Source of the DNA: Arthrobacter sp. UKPF54-2
GTDB lineage: Bacteria; Actinomycetota; Actinomycetes; Actinomycetales; Micrococcaceae
Reading direction: 5' to 3'
NCBI RefSeq assembly: GCF_007858535.1
Contig: NZ_CP040174.1
Span: forward strand, 1,488,001-1,552,000
Length of the DNA: 64,000 bases
The notes under the pieces are model-generated. The model ran no database searches. It was not told where the DNA came from and saw only the letters and a list, made by a program, of their open reading frames with translations. Below are positions 17,824 through 26,223 of this stretch, piece after piece. Each line of letters starts with the position of its first letter. Position 1 is the stretch's first letter. The position numbers were made by a program, and so were the translations under genes.

Positions 17824-18753
17824 ATGGCGCTCCAGTCGCAGCAGCCGGCCCCGGGGGCTCCTTCGGTCGCTTCCGCCGTGCCCCGGCCGAAGGCCAACAA
17901 GGTCTCGGCGCTGCTCCACCGCTCGCCAAGGCTGCGGCTGGCCGGGCTCATCACGGCCCCCGCCGGCTGGCTGGTGCTGGTCTACATCGCCGCCCTGGCC
18001 GCGCTGCTGATTACCGCGTTCTGGACCGTGGACACCTTCACCGGCAAGGTGTCCACGGCGTGGACGACCGACAACCTGGTCACGGTCGTGACCGATCCCG
18101 TCTACCAGCGCATCACGCTGCGGACGCTCTGGATCGCGTTCGCCGTCACCGTGATCGACCTGATCCTTGCGCTGCCGATGGCGTTCTTCATCGCCAAGGT
18201 GGCCAGCGCCCGCTGGCAGAAGCTGCTGGTGGTGGCCGTGCTGATGCCGCTCTGGGCGAGCTATCTGGTGAAGGCGTACGCCTGGCGGAACGTGCTCGCC
18301 GATGGCGGCCTGCTCGAATGGCTGGGGGCGCCACTCGGGCTGCAATCGCCGGGTTACAGCGAAACGGCCGTGATCCTGACGCTGTCCTATATTTGGCTGC
18401 CGTTTATGATCCTGCCGATCTACGCAGGGTTTGACCGGGTCCCCGATTCGCTCCTGGAAGCCTCCAGCGACCTCGGCGCGAAACCCCTGGCAACCGTGCG
18501 CCTGGTCGTGTTCCCGCTGCTGGTCCCCTCCATCATTGCCGGAACGATCTTCACGTTCTCGCTCTCCCTGGGGGACTACATCACGGCCCAGATCGTGGGG
18601 GGCACCACCCAGATGCTGGGCACCGTGGTCTACGCCAATGTTGGAGCCGCAAACAACTTGCCGTTCGCCGCCGCCGTCTCGCTGGTACCCATCGCGATCA
18701 TCACGCTCTACCTTTTCATCGTCCGCCGGACCGGCGCCCTCAACAGCCTCTGA
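17824..18753 (+). CDS. potB: PotB-like ABC permease
   Basis: This 309-residue membrane permease has about six helices after a roughly 40-residue polar N-terminus. The ABC permease loop is visible as LLEASSDLGAKPLATVRLVV, matching the EAA consensus. ATG 17824 begins one base after the TGA of the binding-protein gene, indicating translational coupling. It pairs with the following PotC-like permease to form the channel. Confidence 0.88.
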   Translation: MALQSQQPAPGAPSVASAVPRPKANKVSALLHRSPRLRLAGLITAPAGWLVLVYIAALAALLITAFWTVDTFTGKVSTAWTTDNLVTVVTDPVYQRITLRTLWIAFAVTVIDLILALPMAFFIAKVASARWQKLLVVAVLMPLWASYLVKAYAWRNVLADGGLLEWLGAPLGLQSPGYSETAVILTLSYIWLPFMILPIYAGFDRVPDSLLEASSDLGAKPLATVRLVVFPLLVPSIIAGTIFTFSLSLGDYITAQIVGGTTQMLGTVVYANVGAANNLPFAAAVSLVPIAIITLYLFIVRRTGALNSL

Positions 18754-18774
18754 ACCCGGACAGCCAGGAGCACC

Positions 18775-19602
18775 ATGAGACTTTCCCGAAGCGCCAAAGT
18801 CATCCTCGGCGTCGTCACCGTGCTCGTGTTCCTCTTCATCTACGGTCCGTTGCTGCTGGTGGTAGTGAACTCCTTCAACGCGGACCGGACCTTCGGCTGG
18901 CCGCCTCGGGGGCTGACCCTTGAATGGTGGGGGCGGGCGTTCGACTCCAGCGGCGTCCGCGAGGCCCTCGTGTCCTCGCTCTGGGTGGCCGCCGTCTCGA
19001 CGATCATTTCGCTGGTGCTGGGCACGCTTCTGGCGCTGGCGCTGCTGCGTTACAAGTTCTTCGGCCGGGACGTGATCAGCCTGCTGGTGATCCTGCCGAT
19101 CGCCCTGCCTGGAATTGTGACCGGCATCGCGCTGAACAACATGTTCACCACCATCCTGGGTGTCTCGCTAAGCCTGTGGACGGTCGTGATCGCGCACGCC
19201 ACTTTCTGCATGGTGACCGTCTTCAACAATGTCATTGCCCGGCTGCGCCGGATGCAGGGCGGCCTGGAGGAGGCATCTGCCGACCTGGGCGCCGGCGTGT
19301 TCACCACCTTCCGGCTGGTCACGTTTCCGCAGCTCCGCTCGGCCCTGCTGGCCGGCGGCCTGCTGGCCTTCGCGCTGAGTTTCGATGAGATCATCGTGAC
19401 CACCTTCACCATCGGCGCAGGGGACACTACGCTGCCGATCTGGATCCTGCAGAACCTCTTCCGGCCCAACCAGGCACCGGTAGTCAACGTGGTGGCCGTG
19501 GTGCTGATCGTTGTTTCCATCGTCCCCATCTGGCTCGCGCAGCGGCTGTCAGAGGACTCGGTGGGGATCGGTGCGGTGCGCGTGAAGGGCTCGAAGGGCT
19601 AG
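18775..19602 (+). CDS. potC: PotC-like ABC permease
   Basis: This 275-residue membrane permease has six helices. The EAA loop appears as LEEASADLGAGVFTTFRLVT. The first helix region, VFLFIYGPLLLVVVNSFNADR, is typical of PotC (only its start is listed here). AGGAGCACC precedes ATG 18775. It is the last gene of the importer operon and ends four bases inside the convergent hutD-like gene. Confidence 0.88.
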   Translation: MRLSRSAKVILGVVTVLVFLFIYGPLLLVVVNSFNADRTFGWPPRGLTLEWWGRAFDSSGVREALVSSLWVAAVSTIISLVLGTLLALALLRYKFFGRDVISLLVILPIALPGIVTGIALNNMFTTILGVSLSLWTVVIAHATFCMVTVFNNVIARLRRMQGGLEEASADLGAGVFTTFRLVTFPQLRSALLAGGLLAFALSFDEIIVTTFTIGAGDTTLPIWILQNLFRPNQAPVVNVVAVVLIVVSIVPIWLAQRLSEDSVGIGAVRVKGSKG

Positions 19603-20201
19603 TCCCCGGCCGGGTCGATCGACACCACGGCGAGGAAGCCGCGGCCCAGGATCTCGGGGGAGGCGCTGTCCGTACCGACGACGGCGTCGTAGCGGTCCAG
19701 CGGCTCGGTCCCGGCTGCGGATGCGCCGCCGTCAGCGGCGCCTGGTGTGGCCGTGGCCTGGCCCTGGAGCAGGATGCCCAGCTGTCCCCCGAACAAGGGG
19801 TGCGCGCGTTTCTTTGAGAGCTCGATGATGGAGGTGTAGCCCTTGAACGCCCCGCGTCGTGTGATCACGTTCAAGTCGCGGATGTTGCCCGTCGGCAGGG
19901 CACCGGCGGCGGCGGCGTCGCCGGAGAACCGGAACGGCCGGTACTGCTCCAGAGGGTGCTCGGCGCCGTCGACGCTCAGCAACAACAGTTCCCCCTCCAC
20001 CACGGTCAGGACGCGGTCCATCCCGGGAAACGCCGAGAAATCCCCGGCCTTTGACATCTCCGCGATGCTCACCCGCCAATCCCAGCTTCCGTCCTGGGTG
20101 CCCTCGGCGGCAGATTCCGGGAACCGGGCCAGCTCGCGGGTCACGCCGCCCCCGTTGCGCCAGGGACGGGGCTTGAGCGCGGCGTAGCGGATGATCTCCA
20201 T
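19599..20201 (-). CDS. HutD/Ves family cupin protein
   Basis: This 200-residue protein has the family opening RPWRNGGGVTRELARFP and the cupin core WRVSIAEMSKAGDFSAFPG, then VLTVVEGELLLLS. HutD proteins accompany histidine-utilisation genes in many bacteria and Ves is a cold-linked E. coli homologue; the biochemical role is not settled. Here it is convergent with the importer operon and has no hut genes beside it. ATG 20201 is used. Confidence 0.82.
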   Translation of the reverse strand: MEIIRYAALKPRPWRNGGGVTRELARFPESAAEGTQDGSWDWRVSIAEMSKAGDFSAFPGMDRVLTVVEGELLLLSVDGAEHPLEQYRPFRFSGDAAAAGALPTGNIRDLNVITRRGAFKGYTSIIELSKKRAHPLFGGQLGILLQGQATATPGAADGGASAAGTEPLDRYDAVVGTDSASPEILGRGFLAVVSIDPAGD

Positions 20202-20307
20202 GGACCCAGCCTAGCCGCCAGCCCCGCGGGCCGCGGCAGCGTAACCTCTGCGGTGCGGGGGCGGGCTTGCTAACGTCAAAGGACCAAGGGTTACGAAGGG
20301 ATCCGCG

Positions 20308-20907
20308 ATGTTCGTCAAAGTGTGCGGCCTCAGCACCGCCGAATCGGTGCGGGCCGCGGTCGAGGCCGGGGCGGATGCCGTTGGCTTCGTGCTGACCCCC
20401 AGCCCCCGCCAGGTGGCGCCGGACTGTGCCCGGGAACTCCTCGCAGGGGTGCCGGCCGGGTTGCCCGCCGTGGGCGTCTTTCGCCACGAGGAGGCGGCCG
20501 ACGCCGTCGCGGCAGCCCGGGCCGCCGGGCTGGACTGGGTGCAGCTGCACGGCCGGCGCAGCCCCGGGGATGTGCGGACCGTGCACGCTGCGGGCCTGAA
20601 GGTCATCCGGGCCATCACCATGGCGGCCGCGCCGGAAGAGTTTGCCGACTGGGGTGAGGACCTGCTGCTCATCGACGCCGCTGTGCCCGGATCCGGCGAG
20701 GCCTGGGACTACGCCTCCGTCCGCGGCCTGGGGCTGGAGGGTCGGAAGTGGCTGTTGGCCGGCGGCCTGGACCCCGCAAACGTGGCCGTTGCCGCCGCGG
20801 CGGCCGGCGCGTGGGGCGTGGACGTCTCCTCCGGAGTCGAACAGTCCCGCGGCGTCAAGGACCTCGCCAAAATCAGGGCCTTCGTTGCGGCGGCCAAGAC
20901 GGTCTGA
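20308..20907 (+). CDS. trpF: phosphoribosylanthranilate isomerase
   Basis: This 199-residue TIM-barrel enzyme catalyses the Amadori rearrangement of phosphoribosylanthranilate in tryptophan synthesis. The N-terminal catalytic cysteine motif MFVKVCGLS, the strand motif VQLHG, the catalytic aspartate in LLIDAAVPGSGEAWDY, LAGGLDP and GVDVSSGVE are all present. It stands alone between hutD and the secreted LamG-like gene, away from other trp genes. Separated trpF is common in Actinobacteria. AAGGGATC lies before ATG 20308. Confidence 0.92.
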   Translation: MFVKVCGLSTAESVRAAVEAGADAVGFVLTPSPRQVAPDCARELLAGVPAGLPAVGVFRHEEAADAVAAARAAGLDWVQLHGRRSPGDVRTVHAAGLKVIRAITMAAAPEEFADWGEDLLLIDAAVPGSGEAWDYASVRGLGLEGRKWLLAGGLDPANVAVAAAAAGAWGVDVSSGVEQSRGVKDLAKIRAFVAAAKTV

Positions 20908-20918
20908 ACGGCGAAAAG

Positions 20919-20949
20919 CGGCGGCCGGGGAACTAATCCCCGGCCGCCG
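20919..20949. terminator. bidirectional hairpin terminator
   Basis: The arms CGGCGGCCGGGGA and TCCCCGGCCGCCG are perfect 13-base complements around a five-base loop. The site sits between convergent trpF and the LamG-like gene. On the minus strand the hairpin is followed by CTTTT, so it best serves the LamG-like side. Confidence 0.7.
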
Positions 20950-20966
20950 ACGTGCGCTACGTGCAG

Positions 20967-21701
20967 CTAGGAGCGCTTGATGACTACGTCATCAATGTAG
21001 CAATCGCCCATCTGGCGATTGTGTTCGGCCCCTAGCTGGACCTTGCTCAGCCCGGTGCCGGCCATGCTGACCGCACTGCTGGAGTATTTCAGCACTCCGT
21101 CAAACCAGACCTGGATGGTCGACTTTGTGCCGTTGCTGGTGACTCGCATCTGGACCCGGTGCCAGGCGCTGAGGCTGATGCTTCCGGAGATCAGCTTGGT
21201 GTAGACGAACGTCCCGTTGGGAGCGGTCACCCTAAGCCACAGCTGGCCATTGCTGTTGTATCGGTACACATCGGCCACCCGTGTGCTGCCGGAGAAGACT
21301 CGAAAGTACGGCACATCGTTGCCGGCCACTCCGGCCTTGGTGATGTTGAACCAGCCGTCGGCATAGACGGTCTTGGTTCCGGAAGCGAGCGTAGGGCTGG
21401 AGAGGTTTGCCAGCGAACCGGCGTCGGTGGTGACGTGAAGTTTGGCCGAGCACGTCCCTGTCTTCGCCAGCGGGCTCGTGACGGCCGCCGTACCGGTCCC
21501 GGACACCGTCGGGATGAACGGGTCGAGGCTGCCGGACTCGAAGTTCGTGGCGACGGCGACGGTCCCGGGGAAGCTGTTCGTGGGCACGGCGGTGCCGGCC
21601 TTGCAGGTAGCCGCTGAGCTCGCCTGCGCTGTACCGAACAGCATGCCCGTGACGAGCAGGCCCGTGGTGCCAATCGTGCCGAGTGCTTTTAGTTTTCTCA
21701 T
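20967..21701 (-). CDS. secreted LamG-like jellyroll protein
   Basis: This 244-residue exported protein has a Sec signal peptide (MRKLKALGTIGTTGLLVTGM, cleavage likely after AQASSA). The mature part is one beta-rich concanavalin/LamG-like domain, with YADGWFNITKAG, VYRYNSNGQLWLRV, WHRVQMRVTSNGTKSTIQVW and a closing IDDVVIKRS. Such domains bind carbohydrate or act as polysaccharide lyases; no catalytic set is evident. It follows the polysaccharide operon on the same strand after a 121-base gap. A role in binding the exported polymer is inferred from that position. Confidence 0.75.
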   Translation of the reverse strand: MRKLKALGTIGTTGLLVTGMLFGTAQASSAATCKAGTAVPTNSFPGTVAVATNFESGSLDPFIPTVSGTGTAAVTSPLAKTGTCSAKLHVTTDAGSLANLSSPTLASGTKTVYADGWFNITKAGVAGNDVPYFRVFSGSTRVADVYRYNSNGQLWLRVTAPNGTFVYTKLISGSISLSAWHRVQMRVTSNGTKSTIQVWFDGVLKYSSSAVSMAGTGLSKVQLGAEHNRQMGDCYIDDVVIKRS

Positions 21702-21822
21702 TAGATCTACTCTCAGGATTTCGTGTAAGCGGTTATTTCAACTGATCCGGCGGATGCGGATCCGCCGGCGCTGGGTACAGCAGCCCATTCGGCTGCCCGA
21801 TCAGCGTCACGCCAATAAAGGG

Positions 21823-22206
21823 TCATCGCGCCTCCGCCGGGGCTGGCCTGGTTCGCCGGTAGTCCACGGCCAGCAGGCCGAGGGTGACAAGGGCAAGGAG
21901 GCAGACCCCGGCCGGAGGGGCCCAGAGCCGCGCGTAGATCATGGCGGTGGCCACGAGCGTGGAAAGGGTGAGGCTGACGGCGACGGCGAGCGCGGTTGCC
22001 AGAGGGATCGCGCCGGCGGCGACCGTGGAGCTGGAGCTGTCCGGTCCGAAGCGGATCAGGAGGACCAGCGCCGTGCCCGGGCCGGCGAGCAGGAACAAGC
22101 CGACGACGGCGAGCCGTAGTGCTTCCGGCCCCACGAAAGAGAGCGGTATGGCTGCTACCGCCACGGCTGCCGTTGCGTAGCCCACGTGCGCGCGTTCAAT
22201 TGCCAT
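21823..22206 (-). CDS. small membrane protein of the polysaccharide operon
   Basis: This 127-residue protein has about four hydrophobic helices and a short Arg/Pro-rich tail (DYRRTRPAPAEAR). I do not recognise a family. Its ATG overlaps the end of the preceding 636-residue membrane protein gene by 11 bases, which ties it to the polysaccharide operon. It may be a partner subunit of that protein. Confidence 0.7.
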   Translation of the reverse strand: MAIERAHVGYATAAVAVAAIPLSFVGPEALRLAVVGLFLLAGPGTALVLLIRFGPDSSSSTVAAGAIPLATALAVAVSLTLSTLVATAMIYARLWAPPAGVCLLALVTLGLLAVDYRRTRPAPAEAR

Positions 22207-24106
22207 TTTTTGCTCCTTCGATGTGGAAGATGACGCCGCCGGCGTTTTCGCTGACCTTCTGCCAGCCCGGGCCGGTGCCGCAGGTGTCGATAAAGCGCTG
22301 AAGATCCCCGGCCGGCGTCGTGCCGCGCAGTTCCGCGGCGTGCTGCTGGGATGCCGTCACAATCAGGTAGGCCCCGGCACGCCGGGCGATCTGGTTGACT
22401 GTGTCGCAGCTCAGCGGTGCTGCATCCGGCCGCGGTTCTGCTGCTGCCAGGGCGCGGTAGTCGTAGCGGGCATAGTCCTGGTATTTCCACGGGGTGTTGC
22501 GGATCGCCTCGATCAGTACGGAGCCGGGAGGTGCCGTAGCGTACAGCCGGTCCACGAGGGCAATCTCGGCGCGGGAAAAGGTCTCCATGCTGTCATTGCC
22601 GTAACGCGTGACGAGCGTCGTTGTGGCCAGCGCCGCGCCCAGCACGAACAGGGCCACACCCCGGACCAGTCCGGGCCCGGCCGGCCGGTCCCACATCAGC
22701 GGCAGCACCACGAGGCACGCGGCGAACGGCAGGCTGAACAGGAAGAGCCGAAGCATCAGTTCGCCGCCGTAGGGCTGGACCGAAACCAGCAGGAGCGGCG
22801 CAAGGGCGCCGACGGCCGCGGCAAGCCACGGTGTTGACCGCCGGTAGCCGGTCACGGCGCCGATGATCGCCAGGATCCAGATCACCGCGACCTCCGCGAC
22901 CCGGGTGTAGACCACGGCGAGGTGTGAACCGCTGCCGGAGATTCTGTCGTTCAGCGCCCCGACCGTGTTCGCGCCGATGTCGCCGAAGGAGCCGAAGAGC
23001 TGGTCCTGGTGGCCTTGGAAATAGGCGGAGGCGACAAAGACGAGCCAGAACACCGGCAGGACCAGCGCCAGCAGCGGCAGGAAGCGCGAGCGCAGTCTGC
23101 CAATCAGCATGAACGCCACGAGGACCGGGACAGCGGCGAACGGGGTGAGCTGGTGCGAGGCTGTCATGGCGAGCAGGATCAGCGCGCAAATCCCCATCAG
23201 GATCGCCGAGTCCCGCGGGGACGGCTGGACCAGGCCATGACGCTGCGGTACGGAGTTATCCAGCTTCTCCACGGTCCGGGCAAGCGCCGTGGTGAAGCGG
23301 TTCCCGCCGGTGGGCCACGCCCAGCCGCTGAAGGCGCTTAGGAGGCAGGCGGAGAGTGTGACGAGCAGGATGAACGCGTAGGCCTGGGGCGCGAGGTAGT
23401 CCTGCCCGACCCAGCTGGTCAGGTAGAAAATCCAGACGCCGGCCCACGCCTGCCGCCGGCTTGCGGTGAGGCGTGTGGCCAGGGCCAGCAGGGGGGCCAG
23501 CAGCAGGAGGTTGATGCCCACCGGTGCCCACGTCGCGATGGTCATCAGGTCCTTCGCGCCCGTTGCGCCGGAGAGCATCCCCAAAAGGTCGAAGAAGCCC
23601 GGCCAGTTGAAGTAGGCGTCCAGGTTTGGGTTCAGCTGTCCGGACTGCGCGATGCTGTCGGCAATGCCGAGGTGCCGGTAGCTCGCTTCAAGCCGGGGCA
23701 AACCGTGGATGATCGGATCGGCTCCGTGCAGGATGAGTACCGTGACCAGCACCTGGCCGGCAAGCAGCGCGGGGACATACTGCCGAAGGTTCAGGGACGC
23801 GACGAAGCCGGTCAGGCTGAGGGCCAGGGCCACGAAGTACACGGGGGGGAGAAGTGCGATGAGTCCGGCGCCGCCGGTCTGGGCCGGGTCGACGTCCCGC
23901 AGGCCCCAAATGCCCAGGACCAGGGCTAAAGCCGCGATCCCCGCCAACGCGCCGATCTGCCAGAGCGGGCTTGATTCCACCCGGTGCTCGGCGGACGGGG
24001 GAGTGGCGCCATGTTTCACGGGGTGTTTAGCCTCGTCCCTGGGTCCTTCGTGACGGCCATGCGCCTGGGGAGCAGCAGGGACAGCGGTGGAAGGTTCGGG
24101 TGTCAT
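22196..24106 (-). CDS. large polytopic membrane protein, GT39/GT-C-like
   Basis: This 636-residue protein has about 12-14 hydrophobic helices. A polar N-terminal stretch precedes helix 1, and a soluble C-terminal domain of about 130 residues follows (YATAPPGSVLIEAIRNTPWKY and DTCGTGPGWQKVSENAGGVI, quoted in parts). The first outer loop carries acidic residues around FNWPGFFDLLG, as in GT-C glycosyltransferases. This points to a lipid-linked sugar transferase or polymerase (Wzy-like) of the exported polymer, although a catalytic motif cannot be fixed by eye. Its ATG overlaps the GT2-flippase stop by four bases. Confidence 0.7.
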   Translation of the reverse strand: MTPEPSTAVPAAPQAHGRHEGPRDEAKHPVKHGATPPSAEHRVESSPLWQIGALAGIAALALVLGIWGLRDVDPAQTGGAGLIALLPPVYFVALALSLTGFVASLNLRQYVPALLAGQVLVTVLILHGADPIIHGLPRLEASYRHLGIADSIAQSGQLNPNLDAYFNWPGFFDLLGMLSGATGAKDLMTIATWAPVGINLLLLAPLLALATRLTASRRQAWAGVWIFYLTSWVGQDYLAPQAYAFILLVTLSACLLSAFSGWAWPTGGNRFTTALARTVEKLDNSVPQRHGLVQPSPRDSAILMGICALILLAMTASHQLTPFAAVPVLVAFMLIGRLRSRFLPLLALVLPVFWLVFVASAYFQGHQDQLFGSFGDIGANTVGALNDRISGSGSHLAVVYTRVAEVAVIWILAIIGAVTGYRRSTPWLAAAVGALAPLLLVSVQPYGGELMLRLFLFSLPFAACLVVLPLMWDRPAGPGLVRGVALFVLGAALATTTLVTRYGNDSMETFSRAEIALVDRLYATAPPGSVLIEAIRNTPWKYQDYARYDYRALAAAEPRPDAAPLSCDTVNQIARRAGAYLIVTASQQHAAELRGTTPAGDLQRFIDTCGTGPGWQKVSENAGGVIFHIEGAKNGN

Positions 24107-26223
24107 GATTTCTCGATTCCAGTGGGCTCGTTGAATGCCGCTGAAGAGACCGGGTCAGGTGCAGCGGGCTTCACTCGGGTCAGAGTGATCAGACGCCAGA
24201 CGGCGATCAGCGCCGCGGCCGCCTGGGCGGCGGACCAGAGCACGGATACGCCGGTAAGGCCAAATTGCTGGGCAACGGCGGCGGCCGGGATGACCACCAG
24301 CGCGGCCGTGAGGACCGCGACGAATGTCGATTCCACCAGGCGCCCGCGGGCGCGGCACAGGCCGTAGTAGACCTGGGTCACGCAGCTGAGCAGCAGTGCC
24401 GGCACGAGGACCGGCAACAGCACCCATGCGGAGGCATAGTGCGGACCGAGAAACTGCAGGAGGTAGGGGCCCAACAGCAGGAGGATCAGCCCGGCCGCGA
24501 GGGTGAGCAGCAGGCTTGCGCGGATTGCGGAGGAAACCAGCCCCGGCCTGGACCGCGTTCCGGCCAGGGCTGTCTGGAGTGAGAACCCGGCCGACTGCGG
24601 GACGAAGAAAACCGCTGACGCCATCATCCACACGATGTACCAGGCGGCCGTCGTGGCCGGCCCGAGGGTGGCAGCGACGATCAACGGCAGGAGGTATCCC
24701 GGCGCCCGGTCCGCCATCATAAGGGCGTGGTTGGGAAGTCCGGGCCTGAGCAGTCCGACGGCGGACCGGGGGCGCAGACCGTGCCGCCAGTCCGGTTCAA
24801 GTCGTGCACGGCGCAGCTGCCGCAGTCCCGCGAGCACGCTGACCAGGGCACCCGCGGCCACGGCGCCCACCACGATGGAGAGGTCGCGGATCCCCGCGGC
24901 GAAAGCCAGGCCGAGGACCCCCAGCTGCACCAGGCTCTGCAGCAGGCTGCGGACCAGGGCACGGTCGGCCCGCTCCTGGGCCACGCCGATGTGGTCCAGC
25001 TGGTAGGCCGCGCTGGCGAAGAGCGCCGTCGCCAGGAAGATGATGGTGACGACAGGGTTGCGCCAGGCCTCGCCGACGCCCGAACCCATCGAATAGGTGA
25101 CCGCGGCCAGCACACCGCCCACCAGGAGTGCCGAGACCCCTACGGTCAGCAGGCTCGTCGCGGTCAGCCGGCGGCCGCCGTCGGGCTCGCTGGGCAGGAG
25201 CGTCAGGGTGGCCGGTCCGACGCCGAGCATGCCCAGCTGGACGGTGAGGAGGGCGGCGGCCACCACGGCCGACCCGAGCCCGATCTGTTCCGGCGGCAGC
25301 AGGAGCGCCGCGAGGGCCCAGAACAGGAACCCCGTCACCATGGGGGCGATCCGGGCCGCCGCGAGCCAGGCCGCGTTGCCTCCGACCGAGAGCGGGCGCG
25401 CCTGGGGGCGGAGGATCTCCCCGAACATGGCACGGTAGTTGTAGAGCAGGAAGCCGGCCCAGTAGGGCAGGAAACGGGGAGCGTGGACCAGGGACAAGCC
25501 GACGCCGCGTACTGAGGCCAGCAGCGGCAGGACGGCCAGCCAGCCTGCCCGGCCCGGATGCTTCCGGATGGTCCGGGCCATGCCGGCGCCGTCCTGGAGC
25601 CATTGGTCGCGGGCGCAGTCGAAGGTGTCGGCGAAGCGGTGCCGGACCACTGTTGTGGGGGAGACGCCGAGCTTGTAGCCGCCGTTCTCGAGCCGGATCC
25701 GCAGTTCGATGTCCTCACCGGAACGGAAGTTGTCGTCGAAGCCGACGGACAGCAGCACGTCCCGGCGCATCAGCGTGGCGCTGACACCGAACCAGGACCG
25801 GACGCGGCTGTGGTTGTGGTGCCAGGCCAGGGCGGCGCCCCAGTAGCCCGGGCCGTCGGACTCGCTGGCCAGCCCGAACTGCAGGCCGTCGTAACCGCCG
25901 TCGTCGAATTCACGCAGCAACCGGCTCAGCGTGCCCGGCGGAAGCACGACGTCGGCGTCGATCAGGGCGACGACCTCGCAGCCCGCATTCTGCACCCCCA
26001 GCATCCGCGCGGCCGGCAGCCCGCGGCCCTCGTCGGAGAGCACGCGGGCCCCAAACGACCGGGCAATACTGACGGTGTCGTCCAGCGAACATCCGTCGAC
26101 CACGATGATCTCGCGCGGGTGCTGGGCGCGGACCGACTCCAGGCATTCGCCCAGCCAGGCCTCGGCATTCCGCGCCGGAATGATCACCGACACCTCAAGT
26201 TCCCCCACGGGTCCGTACCTCAC
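24103..26223 (-). CDS. GT2 glycosyltransferase fused to a Wzx-like flippase
   Basis: This 706-residue protein has two parts. Residues 10-290 are a GT-A family 2 glycosyltransferase: SVIIPARNAEAWLGECLESV, VVDGCSLDDT, the metal-binding DxD-like ALIDADVVLP, and SGEDIELRIRLENGGY. From about residue 300 to the end there are roughly 12 helices resembling polysaccharide flippases (RPGLPNHALMMADRAPGYLL, VFFVPQSAGFSLQTALAG). Normally these are separate proteins. The GTG start overlaps the preceding gene by four bases and the stop overlaps the next gene by four, so expression is tightly coupled. No frameshift or low-complexity joint is seen at the boundary, so the fusion looks real. Confidence 0.8.
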   Translation of the reverse strand: MRYGPVGELEVSVIIPARNAEAWLGECLESVRAQHPREIIVVDGCSLDDTVSIARSFGARVLSDEGRGLPAARMLGVQNAGCEVVALIDADVVLPPGTLSRLLREFDDGGYDGLQFGLASESDGPGYWGAALAWHHNHSRVRSWFGVSATLMRRDVLLSVGFDDNFRSGEDIELRIRLENGGYKLGVSPTTVVRHRFADTFDCARDQWLQDGAGMARTIRKHPGRAGWLAVLPLLASVRGVGLSLVHAPRFLPYWAGFLLYNYRAMFGEILRPQARPLSVGGNAAWLAAARIAPMVTGFLFWALAALLLPPEQIGLGSAVVAAALLTVQLGMLGVGPATLTLLPSEPDGGRRLTATSLLTVGVSALLVGGVLAAVTYSMGSGVGEAWRNPVVTIIFLATALFASAAYQLDHIGVAQERADRALVRSLLQSLVQLGVLGLAFAAGIRDLSIVVGAVAAGALVSVLAGLRQLRRARLEPDWRHGLRPRSAVGLLRPGLPNHALMMADRAPGYLLPLIVAATLGPATTAAWYIVWMMASAVFFVPQSAGFSLQTALAGTRSRPGLVSSAIRASLLLTLAAGLILLLLGPYLLQFLGPHYASAWVLLPVLVPALLLSCVTQVYYGLCRARGRLVESTFVAVLTAALVVIPAAAVAQQFGLTGVSVLWSAAQAAAALIAVWRLITLTRVKPAAPDPVSSAAFNEPTGIEKS

